The notes beneath the pieces were generated by a model. It did no database searches. It was not told the origin of the DNA and saw only the letters and a program-made list of their open reading frames with translations. Below, piece after piece: positions 10,526 to 58,000 of a stretch of 64,000 nucleotides of DNA. The position numbers and the translations under genes are program-made. Numbering within the stretch: the stretch's first letter is position 1; each line of letters opens with the position of its first letter. The DNA lies in assembly GCF_034702125.1 (NCBI RefSeq), contig NC_085867.1:49241898-49305897 (forward strand). Reading direction: 5' to 3'. The stretch comes from Engraulis encrasicolus. Its lineage: Eukaryota > Chordata > Actinopteri > Clupeiformes > Engraulidae.

Positions 10526-11322
10526 CCAGAGAGCAATGCACAGGCAGCCCCTCTCAACACAACAATGACAATGTGTACATGACTTGTCTTTAGAACATTT
10601 GAAAGAAATTTGCCATTACAAATTAGCAAAAGTGTGAGCTGTGTGCAGGGGCTTGGGGGCCCCAAACGGCTGCCTGCCTAGCCTGGTGAGAAGATACACC
10701 TCTGCCAACTGTGACACCTCCACACCACATACTGTTTTGCATAAAAAATGACTCGTGTGGTCTACATGACTTTTGCATCACGTGGCAGGACTGCAGACAA
10801 AAACTATCGCAGCTTGCTTAAGTCTAACTCAAATGAACTCAAGTTCAAGTTAAAACATAATGAACGGGTGTGCATGTTCAAAACATACAACGGGAAACAT
10901 CACACTGAGAAGGAGTCTGCTGCATGCCATGGGACACTAGAGACTTAAATGTTCCATCATTCTGGAGACTTAAATGTTCCATCATTCTGGTATACATGTA
11001 GTACGTCTGTGAATGTTCCATCATTCTGTCATAGTCTGTCTTTAAACGCTACATCTGTCCACGTCCTTCTTTAGATGCTCTATCGCTTCAAGTGCTTCCT
11101 GCCCCCTGCTCTAAAGGCGAGTCTGACAGGTCTTGCTTTAGTCATCAGAAGAGTGAACCTCAGGTGGTAATGTGGGTCAGTGGACTAAGAGATACCATGG
11201 CATACCATGAATCTGGACACCAGGGTTGGGGTCCGACCCAAGATCATTTCCCAATCCATGCCCGCCTCGGTTTCCCACTCATTTCCTGTAATTCCCTCAA
11301 ACTGTCTTGCCCGAGTAAAGGC

Positions 11323-11597
11323 TTAAAGGGGTATGACACTATTTTGGGGCTTAATACAGTTAAAATCGTTGGCTGGGGTTTATAAAGGTGGTAAAGTGTC
11401 TTATTTTTCATGTTAAGTGTTGTCTTGCTTTAAGACAAGTTAAAAGAGGGAATATGTCGCTAAGCTAGTGAAAGTCAATGGATCAGTGTAGAATGTTACA
11501 TGGATCCATTGACTTTCACTAGCTTAGCAACATGCTATAAACCCCAGCCAACGATTTTAACTGTATTAAGCCCCAAAATAGTGGCATACCCCTTTAA
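11323..11597. mobile_element. Palindromic TTAA MITE, copy 1
   Basis: TTAA flanks (11323-11326 and 11594-11597). The arms start AGGGGTATGACACTATTTTG and fold on their complement through a second internal inverted repeat (GCTAAGCTAGTGAAAGTCAA and its inverse). The palindrome extends into the flanks (GCCCGAGTAAAGGC on both sides). It is the same family as 15089-15429. Confidence 0.8.
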
Positions 11598-11705
11598 GCC
11601 TTTACTCGGGCAGGAGTAAAATGAGAGAGAATGGTTTGTCTGGCTGGCAGGTCCTGCTCTAGTCACCAGAAAGCTGTCTGGCAGGTCCTGGGGACTACAC
11701 TGCAA

Positions 11706-11799
11706 AGCTGGTTCAGAGGTTAAGAGGTAAATCATCTAATAGAAGTGATTTACCTCTTAACTTCACCTGGTTTACTCCTGAACCAGCTCCTTAGTATGC
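11706..11799. mobile_element. Hairpin MITE (AGCTGGTTCAG family), short copy
   Basis: AGCTGGTTCAG with TTAAGAGGTAAATCATCTAA on the left mirrors TGATTTACCTCTTAA with CCTGGTTTACTCCTGAACC on the right. A complete copy of the family lies at 58641-58822, and interrupted copies at 13811-15545 and 56198-57570. Confidence 0.8.
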
Positions 11800-11851
11800 T
11801 GTAGGCCCCAGCCGTGTGAATGGAGGTCCTGGCAGGCAGGCAGGTGCTGGT

Positions 11852-47867
<36,016 letters not shown>

Positions 47868-49045
47868 TGTCCCATACGTCCTGACTCCTAACAAAAAGAG
47901 AGATGAATAAACTAGAGCTTGTTATGTTGTTTCGTTGAATTGATACTAGAAAGTGCACATACTGTATTTTCTTTTAGCTTGTTAGCTGGTCATTCATGAA
48001 GTGAAATCTGCAGCAGCCACGTCTCTTTTAAATCAACTGGATCGATGTGCACACTAACTGCACATGTGGGTTTTTTTCTCAGTTGGGCCAGTAAAGGCAA
48101 TGTAGGTCTGGCAAGTCCTGAACAGCTGCATCAACACAAACCAGTCATGAAAGGACGTCTATGAGTTTCGTTACAGCCAAGAAGATCAGGCTCTCAGTTT
48201 AATAGTACAAGCAAAACAAATCAAGACAGAGATCAACAAGAATTTATATATTCATCCCCAAAACAGCATATCCAGAAAGGAGTGTACAAAGACTGGGCTA
48301 GTTATACGGCTCCCAGTCTGAACTAAGCGGTGAGGTCTCTGTTGCACACATTTGGCTAGCTGAAATCATTTTACTTTTGAGTCTTTTTAGGCAATGGCCT
48401 CTTAATCAGAACTGCAATGACGGATACCTAGCAGAATACGAATGGTTAAACTTACCAGTGAACAGGTGACAAAAATCTTAACTGAGCTTAAAGCAACTGT
48501 AAATTGAGCCAAAAGCACCCATATCCACCATATTTGGCAGCTGCGTGAAGTCTGCGACGACAGTAGAGTAGTTCATTTTTCACGTGAAAGTTTTACAAAA
48601 TAAAAGTATATGTTGTCCTGCAGTTTATAAAATTTAAGTCAAAACTATTCTATGCAAATCCATGCATTAGGGTCATATTAAACATCCACTGAATGCTTGC
48701 GGAGACACATAGGTGGAAACAGCCTTGCTAAATAAAACATCTCACTTTATAATAGCCTACCTCACTTTATAACTTTTTTTAATTTCAATAATGTCTAATA
48801 TATTAATCTAGATTCATTTTCAGATGCTCAATCTGTGAATCTGAATGATGAACTAAGAAATATGGAACGGGCGCCCAGGGGGACGGCGGAAGTAGCAAAA
48901 AAGGGGGCGGGTCTTTCAAGCTCGCATATTTTTTTGGAGGCACTTTTATTTTGTAGAGTTCTTTGACAGCCATATTAAACTGTTATTACTAAACGGTGAC
49001 CGACTTTTTTGTTGTTGGGAACTGTTGAAACAAGTTTCAGTCACC
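47868..49045. promoter_or_regulatory. Shared upstream region of aggf1 (-) and acadl (+)
   Basis: The two start codons are 1,178 bp apart and point away from each other. Near the acadl side lie CGGAAGT (48887-48893), an ETS/GABP-type site common in genes for mitochondrial proteins, and the GC box GGGGGCGGG (48903-48911). No clear TATA box. A 5' UTR intron of aggf1 is possible but not shown. Confidence 0.55.
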
Positions 49046-52000
49046 ATGAATTTCTTAAAGGTCTATCAGAAATGCTTTCTTCGGGCGGGTTGTCGTGGCG
49101 AACAATTAGGAATACTGCAAAGCAGGTAAATTCATCGATGATGTTGTCTGGGTTTTTGTTATAATCTTTGTAAAGTTATTGTGAACCTGAATTACTCAAA
49201 CATCTCTGGTGAAACCTTGACGCCAATTTTTGACACCCAACGTTTCTTGTCACCATAGTGCTAGTTGCTTTGAAATCTCCCTTTGCCTCAGGTGATTTTA
49301 GAAAGTTTTTGTGGTTAACCTCAAACTTGGGATAACACCCTTATCACACACTCCACCTTGACCTACCTTTATACGCTACTACATCTTCATTTTCATGGCT
49401 ATGTATGAGTAGCCTGGTATGAGTAGGCCTAGAACTACATCTATTAAATGTCCAAAAACTTGTGAACTAAGGGTGCTTGCTGGACAATGAGACAACAACG
49501 CGAACCCGCGCAATTAATTCGACACATCCCCTTGTTAAAATGTTTTCGGTTCTTTCTTTTCCTCTCAACTCAACCTTTCTAGACTGCAACACAGCAACCC
49601 TCAGACACAGCAGCCTGCGGAGAATTCCCGACTGGAAACCTCCAGCGCCAAGAATATGATGGACGTCGGAACAAGGAGGATCTACTCCGAGGAACATGAC
49701 ATGTACCGCAACACAGTTCGCCGCTTCTTCGAGGAAGAGGTCATGCCCCATCATAAAGAGTGAGTGAAACTAAAGCATTTGTATTGCACACTCTTTCAGT
49801 GAAAGTTCCCAGATGACCTAGTCACCTCAGTAGTAGACAGTGACACAAGTGCGAGTTAGGTGTGCGCAACAGAGTCCTCTGTAGGTGAAAGGTGACAGGT
49901 CCTCAGGCTCCAAATAGAAGTTCAGTTGGTTACAATTTTGCACGTAGCACCACTTCCATAGACATTTAGATGTATTTTGCCAAATGATACAGAATAGATA
50001 ATATTCATGTCAATGATTTTACATGTACCAGGCCTGCTATGAACAACACTCATTGTAGGTTACTTAAATGTATAATTTTCATTGTGTGAATTCTCAATTT
50101 TATTATTTTCTATTCTATTCTATTCAGTTCTGTTCTGTTCTGATCTTTTTGCACACTTGTGTCCTATAAAAAAGATTTAAAAAAAAAAACATGTTTACCA
50201 GCAATACACTTCGGGCATATAGTTGGAGAAACAATTTACCCGGTTGTGGAAAGTTATGATCTTACTTACATGAGCTAAATTAACAAACGAACATCTGTCT
50301 GTACTAAAAGAGGGAAGAAATCTGGTGCCACACAGATGTCTGAATTATTTCTCATCTATTTACGGTGCATTAGACTGACGGACACTTTACTTGGCGCCGG
50401 TGTCATACGCATGTCATTACAGTGTCATAATAGTATCATCACCTTTGGTTGTTTTTGCCACAACCGAATGTCACTTAAGGCCAACAGTCATAAAATGTTT
50501 ATGACATGGACATGATCTTTATGACATACATTACTGTGTCATGACACTGTTATGACACTGTAATGACATGCCTATGACACCGGCGTCAAGTAAAGTGTTA
50601 CCAAAAAAATTAGACATCTGTGTGGCTCCAGATTTCTTCCCTTTTTATTCATGTCTGGTCCTACGCTGGTTGCACCGGATTGTCACCAGTAGCGAGGACG
50701 GAGTATGTGCTTCCCTTGTTGACCACATGTCTGTCTGTTAGGGGTGTAACGATATCGAACCGAACCGACGTATTGTACCGAAAAGACCTGTACCGAATCG
50801 AACAGTGCTGTACCGAGTACCGAAAGGTTGAGTAAAAGGCTACTCTGTTCATGTTTTTACATTATGCTGCTACTACATGCAGAGGCTCGTGCAGAACCCT
50901 GAGAGAGAATGCAAGAAATTACAGGTGTAGAGGCTTGGTTTTTGTGAAACCTTGAGGAGAAAGTACTATTTCTTACACTGATGAAATCTCCGACCCAAAG
51001 TAGCAGGTTGAATGTATTTCTCTTTTTTCGTTTGTATTTTGACAATATTTTGGTGAAATTAACAACATGCTGAGGAAGAAAATGGTTTTCTATTTTGTTC
51101 CCATATATTGTACCGATTACCGAAAATGTACCGAACCGTGACCCTAAAACCGAGGTAAGTACAGAACCGTGATTTTTGTGTACCGTTACATCCCTACTGT
51201 CTGTTGCAGGTGGGAGAAGGCGGGGCAGGTGAGTAGGGAGGTGTGGGAGAAGGCGGGGGAGTTCGGCCTCCTGGGGGTCTTCACACCTGAGGAGCACGGA
51301 GGGCTGGGAGGAGATCTGCTGTCTGCGGCCGTGGTCTGGGAAGAACAGTGAGTGTGTGTCTTCAATGTTTCCTGCAGTTAATTCCAGGTGATTTTGGCGG
51401 GGGGGGGGCATACTTATTTTGGGGTGAAATTACATACACAAGGTGTTGTACACTCCAAAACCTGTTGTGTTATTGTGAATGTTTACCACCACTCTCAATA
51501 TCAAGTATTCTAAGTGACTTGTAATTTGATATTGCATGTACATGAAGAGAGATAGGTATTTATTTGGTAAGTTACGTCAGTTATGTCAAGTTAAGTCAGC
51601 GTTCATTGTCGGTTTCTTCATATGCACAGGTCATTCAAGGAAATTGAAATTACATTTCTCTCTCTATACCATGTTAGGACATAGACCTACACAGTCAGGA
51701 GGACTGACATTGACAGACTGACATTAAAGTGACAGGACAGCGTAGCCTCTTAGTGCAGATGGGTTTGCTGGCGGGCCTATTCACTATTTGTTGAAAATGC
51801 TCAATTACATCATAACAACATTGCTATGACATTACCAAGAGCCTTAAGTAACAGATGAAGACATAGCCATTACAATTTTGGCAATAGGAAGGTTATACCA
51901 TTGGCTCTGAGCTAAGGGGTTAATCTGTTGCTTATTGATTGTTTTTGCCCAGGATGTACTCCAACTGTTCGGGGCCTGGCTTCTCGCTGCATTCGGACAT

Positions 52001-55000
52001 CGTGATGCCGTACATCAGTCACTATGGCAGCGCCGCCCAGATTGAGAAGTTCCTGCCCACCATGACAGCAGGCAAATGCATCGGGGCCATCGCCATGACG
52101 GAGCCCGGAGCCGGCAGGTGAGACACTGCTCAAAATCAGTTGATAGTAATCTACTGGTACATACAGGGTTCTAAAGTAACAGCAGCCAGCCGGCTAAATG
52201 CTGGTGAAATTGCAATGTGGCTGGTAGAAAAGACCAACCCACTAGCCACTATGACTCATTAGTGAGTGCGTGTTTGAGGCTAGTGAGATTAACATCTACT
52301 TAGTCATTTTGGCTGATGAAGAAAAAAACGTTAATTTAGAGCCCTGGGTTCATAGATTTCTTGTTATATCTATTTATAATTATCTAAATAATGAACAGAT
52401 ATTCAAAATGGCGGACAAGAATCATGTTTTTACTGTTACTATACACAATTACTGAAGTACAGCACTTAAGTTTAACTAGTATGTTGTTGAAGCGACAGGC
52501 CGTGCCCATGAAAAGAAAGACTTTGAACTCATTAACTTATAATTATGGATGTAGTGATGTCATGCATGAGCTTTGACAGCTGGACAGCACTTTTTTCAAG
52601 TTCAAGCTCAAGTTCTGGCACTTCAGCCATTACAATAATAGAAAAAGGGAATCCAGCTGTTTTGATTATTATTGATTATTTTGCTAATGAGTTTTTTTTT
52701 TATTAATTAAATTGCATTTGCATGGAGTCTTTCTCCTCATCTAGCCAATTTTTTTTACCGTACATGTGATCTCTTCTTCTCTATTATACATGTTGGGGCT
52801 GATAATCTAATCTTTTCCTATTTCTTTTTTTCAGTGATCTGCAGGGTGTGCGAACATACGCCAAGAAGGATGGCAGTGACTGGATCCTGAATGGAAACAA
52901 GGTAACAAGGTTAGCCTGAGCTGATCCAGATAGTGCTACTACATACACTCACCGGCCACTTTATTAGATACAGCACACCTTCCTAGTGCTGGGTTGGACC
53001 TCATTTGGCCTTTAGAAATTCCTTATCTCAATGCAACAATACTCAGATAGGCTGTGGCATTCCAACAAAGTTCAATTGATATTCCAGGGCCCATATCGAG
53101 CCAAGAAAATATCCCTACGCCACTACACAACACCAGCCTGAACTGTTGATACAAGGCAGGGTGGATCCATGTTGTCGAGTGTTGTAACAAAAATCAAGAC
53201 TCATCAGACCAGGCAACATTCTGATGTCCAGTTTGAACTATGTGATTGATGAGTAGATTGGCAGATGAGTATATTTATACTGATAGGATACGTTCTCATT
53301 TCATCCCCAGTTCTGGTTGCATTTACTGTTGAATTGCATTTATTGTCGCCGAGAGACAGTGCTAAGTATGTCAGGTCACAATACTCACTGAGTGAAATGA
53401 CGACGTCTAGAACTCAAGCGACGTAGCGTAGGCACGCATGGCACACACCTCTCTCTTTTTTTTTTTTTTAAATATATTTTTTATGGGCTTTTTGGACCTT
53501 TATTTAGGATAGGACAGTGAAGGTGCGACAGGAAGTGAGTGTGGAGAGAGATGGGGTAGGGTTGGGAAATGACCCCGTCCGGACTCAAACCGGGGTCCCC
53601 ATGGGCATGCAAGCCCAAGTGTGGGGGGCTTAGCGCGCTGCGCCACAGTGCCCCCACACCTCTCTTGCACCCCCCCTGCCTTGCCCTCTGCCCCCATAGG
53701 CCTCAGCCCAGCTGGCATGGTCAGGCCTTTATGCCCTGGCTGGGGCCTTTATTTTCTCACCTGTCTGTTCGAGTCATTGTTACTGTCAATGACCACTGGC
53801 CCACACACACAACAAAATGTTGTATTACATATAAACAAATACTTAGTATTTAACAGGATTTTTTTGCTCCCACTTTTTTTATTTTTATGTAGCGTTTCGG
53901 GAAATGCTACGTAAATATTAAAAAAAGTGGGAGCAAAAAATCCTTTTTTTAAAAAAAAATACTTAAATTTTTCATCTATCATTCGTATACCCACTCCTGA
54001 GGTTTGGCATGCATATGACCACTTGATGTCTCAGGTGTTCATCACTAACGGTTGGATGAGTGACCTGGTGGTTGTCGTGGCGGTGACCAATCGCGAGGCT
54101 CGGACGGCGGCCCACGGCATCAGCCTCTTCCTGGTGGAGAACGGCATGAAGGGCTTCCAGAAGGGACGCAAGCTGGAGAAGATCGGACTCAAAGCACAGG
54201 TGGGTACCTGGGGGAAGCCATGGCCAGAGGGTAGATCAGAGGGTTGTAGGTTCAAATCCCACCCTTACCAAGCTGGAGAAGATCGGCCTCAAAGCACAGG
54301 TGGGTACCTGGGGGAAGCCATGGCTCAATGGTTAGGGTGCTGGCCTTTAGATCAGAGGGTTGTAGGTTCAAATCCCACCCGTACAAAGGTGGAGACGATC
54401 GGACTCAAAGCACAGGAATGGTTGGCTTGGTACCTACTGGATGATGTTCCCTTGAGCAAGGCATGGGACCTCCTCCATGTCATCAATAATCTGCCCTGAT
54501 TGGCATTCATCTAGCTGACGTGAATTGTGTGTGCAGTCAATCCACATATTTGTGAGGCAGTTCACTCGCTGCTTCAAGTACAAGTGGGAAGCGACATGGG
54601 GAAGTCATATTAGGTATTTCTGTCCACCTTGTTTGCCAAGCATTCATCCCCACCTGTCTAAGACCAAGCAGATCTCATTGTGATTACACAAATATCTGCT
54701 TCATATCTCTCTCTCTCTCTCTCCCTCTCTCTCTATCTATCTATCCCTCTCTCTCTATCTCTCTCTCCCTCTCCCTCCCTCCCAGGACACTGCAGAGTTG
54801 TTCTTCGAGGACGTCCGGCTCCCAGCTGACGCCCTACTGGGGGAGGCCAACAGAGGATTCTACTACCTCATGAACGAACTGCCCCAGGTACAGCTTCTAT
54901 TACCTCATGAACGAACTGCCCCAGGTACAGCTTCTATTACCTCATGAACGAACTGCCACAGGTAAGGCACAGCTGCCTGCCATGGGCACACCATGAACTC

Positions 55001-58000
55001 CACATTGGAAACATTCATGGCTACATGGTTACTGTTACTGTTACTATTTATTTGAGCTATCTTGTACTAGTCAACTTGTAACTTTTTTGTGGTGTTCTAG
55101 TCACGGGGGCAGCCGTGGCTCAGTGGTTAGAGCACTGGGTTGGCAACCCAAGGCTTTCCGGTTCAATGCCCGACTGGACCACAGCTGAAGTGCCCTTGAG
55201 CAAGGCACCTAACCCCCACACTGCTCCCCGGGCGCCGCTCAGCAGGCAGCCCACTGTTATGGACTAGTGTGTGTACTTCAATGTGATTCACTCGTCACAC
55301 TGGGATAAAGTGCAGAGAAAGAATTTGCCCTAGGGGACCAAAATTGGCTCCAAAATAATAATAATAAAAATACTTTTTAGCAGTACTCCTTTCTTGCCAC
55401 TAATTTCAGGTGACCCCATTTGAATTCCAGGCGACCCCATATGGGGGTCCCGACCCCAAGGTTGAAAACCGCTGGGTTATAATCTCCCTTCTTCCTCCTG
55501 TAATCTGTGTTCGTTCCTGTGTGCGTTAGGAGCGTTTGCTGATTGCCGTGATGGCTCTGGCCAGTGCTGAGTTCATGTTTGAGGAGACCAGGAACTACGT
55601 TATGCAGAGGAAAGCCTTCGGGAAGACCATCGCACACCTACAGGTAATGTACAGTCATTTTCATTTAATCACTGGAAATCAACGCTCTGCCCACCAACTT
55701 TGAATTGCTTCTAAGTCGTATTCTACTTGAGTTGTCCAAATAAAATGTGCCTAGCTCTGATACAGTTGATATCAGTGCAACGGTCTGTCTTTCCCTGTTG
55801 CAAACACTGCTTGTCTCAATACCACATCCTGTTCTAGTACTTGCAAGCAGGCCTGGAATTTCGTCATTTTAGGGGCAAGGCCACTTGACAGGGCATCAGA
55901 GAGGGCATCAAGGCCACTGTGGCTTCATGGCAGATATTTTTCAAGGGCACAAGGCCAAAGTGGGAGGGCATGGCCCTCGCGAAATTCCTGCCCTGCTTGC
56001 AAGTATTGTGGCGTTTTCTAGTTTGTTAGTTTGAGTTGTATATATTGTAGCTGAATTCTATCTATTCTGTATTATATTATTTTCAATTTACCACATAGTG
56101 TATCGTTTCCCATTTCCCCAGGGTTATAAATGACCTACCAATGTTTGTCCCGTAGGCCCCCCAGTGAAGGTGTACACAGTAACACCTGAGGGGTATACTA
56201 AGAACAGAGTTCCCACGGGTCATGGAATTTCTGGAATATCATGGAATTTCATAAATGTTTTTCCAGTCATGGAAAGTCATGGAATTTTATCATTTTGCAT
56301 GCACAGTCATGGAATATCATGGAATTTTCTTATCAGTTGTGTAAAATCCAAAACTTTTTTGTTTGGTGTATATAACATTGTTTCTTACTGGTTGTACTTC
56401 AACGCTTCGCCAGAGACAGTTAAGTTTTGCGCTGTAATGTGCAACATTTTAGAATGCAATGAGCCCACTGAAATCTGGCGGCTGTAGGGGTGAAGATAAT
56501 CTTCAGTTTTCACACTTTAAAAAACGTTTTAACGTCATTTCTGGGTCTTTTTGGGTCTGGAAAGTCATGGAAAATCATGCAATTTTATATCTGAATTAGA
56601 GTGGGAACCCTGTAAGAAACTGGTTCAGTAGTAAACCAGGTTTACCTTGTGGCAGAGGTAAATCGTCTAATACAGGGGTGGGGAACCTTTTTCATTCGAA
56701 GGGCCCCTCCAAATTCATCCGAGGGCCGTATAAGTCCTCCGAGGGCCGTATTATGAACACAAGCCAGGATTTTCCCCTTCACTTTAGGCCTATATTGAAG
56801 GCAGCCACCTTTTAAACAAACACCACCTTCTCTATGTTCCCTGAATATAACTTAATTGTATTGCAAATGCATTTTCTGAGATTCCTTTACAAAATATGTC
56901 ATATTTCATGTGAAGCTGAATAACATGAAAATCATATCGGGGGCCAGATAAAACAGCCTCAAGGGCCGCAAACGGCCCTCGAGACATAGGTTCCCCAACC
57001 CTGGCCCTCCAGACATAGTTTCCCCACCCCTGGCCCTCCAGACATAGGTTCCCCACCCCTGGCCCTCCAGACATAGGTTCCCCACCCCTGGCCCTCCAGA
57101 CATAGGTTCCCCACCCCTGGCCCTCCAGACATAGGTTCCCCACCCCTGGCCCTCCAGACATAGGTTCCCCACCCCTGGTCTAATAGAAGAGCCTGGAGTA
57201 AGGATTTTCTTAACTAAATGATGCCTGCCAGTACTAGCAGAGAGAGTAGAGAGAGAGAGGTTCCATTGGCCCATTGTTTCCGGGTTTTATTATTGCAAGG
57301 GGGAGGGGGGGAAATCCCCCTTTAGGCAGACCTAAGCAGACCTAAGGACTGTTCTATTCAATGCTAGGAGTATTATGACACGCTCCTTAAGGCAGACCGG
57401 AACCTGGTCATGTTAGGTGCCCATAGCAACCTATTACAATGGCATATCTCTATATACTTAAAGAATCTCTGGTACTAGTACATCTACTAGCAGGTTTACC
57501 ACTTCCTGTAGGTTAACCAAGTCTGGTTTATAACTTAACCATGTTGTTAGTATACCCCCCCTGCTCTTCTCTTCTCTTTCAGACCGTCCAACACAAGCTA
57601 GCCGAGCTGAAGACTGACATCTGTGTGGGCAGATCCTTCATAGACAACTGCCTGCAGTTACACGCCGAGAAACGCTTGGACTCCGCTACCGCATCCATGG
57701 CCAAATACTGGTGAGGGAAGATATTAATATTGGTAAAATATAATCACGCTGGAACAATGCCTTTGCTCCCACCTCCCTATGCATGGTATACACTGACAAC
57801 AACTGGAACTCTACTACATTTTGAAAGAAAGGAAGCCCACCTGGGAAACTGCAACTCCGGTTATCATTGTGACACAGCACTCCACAGCACACAAGTGTAC
57901 AATGCACACTACAAAATTGCATGTATGCCTGTATCCTGGAGTAGTTGACTGTTCATGTGTTATTAGACTTGACCGAGTGTGTGTTGACTGTTCATGTGTT

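Larger units (their letters stand above)
56198..57570. mobile_element. Hairpin MITE copy in acadl intron 8 with three insertions
   Basis: TATACTAAGAAC at 56198 and GTTGTTAGTATACC near 57565 are the ends. Insertions: 56208-56616 (CAGAGTTCCCACGGG ... GTGGGAACCCTG), 56673-57177 (hAT MITE) and 57236-57465 (dispersed repeat also at 38270). Confidence 0.7.

Noticed and set aside
10243..10593. Repeat-protein gene or CRISPR-like array
   Set aside because: The units are directly contiguous without spacers, and all three frames are open because the period is 26 bp; it is a minisatellite in a vertebrate.
51226..51235. Internal donor (GGGCAG/GTGAGTAGG) in acadl exon 3
   Set aside because: The codons (GQVSREV) are conserved in vertebrate ACADL, so it is coding; use as a donor would delete most of the exon.
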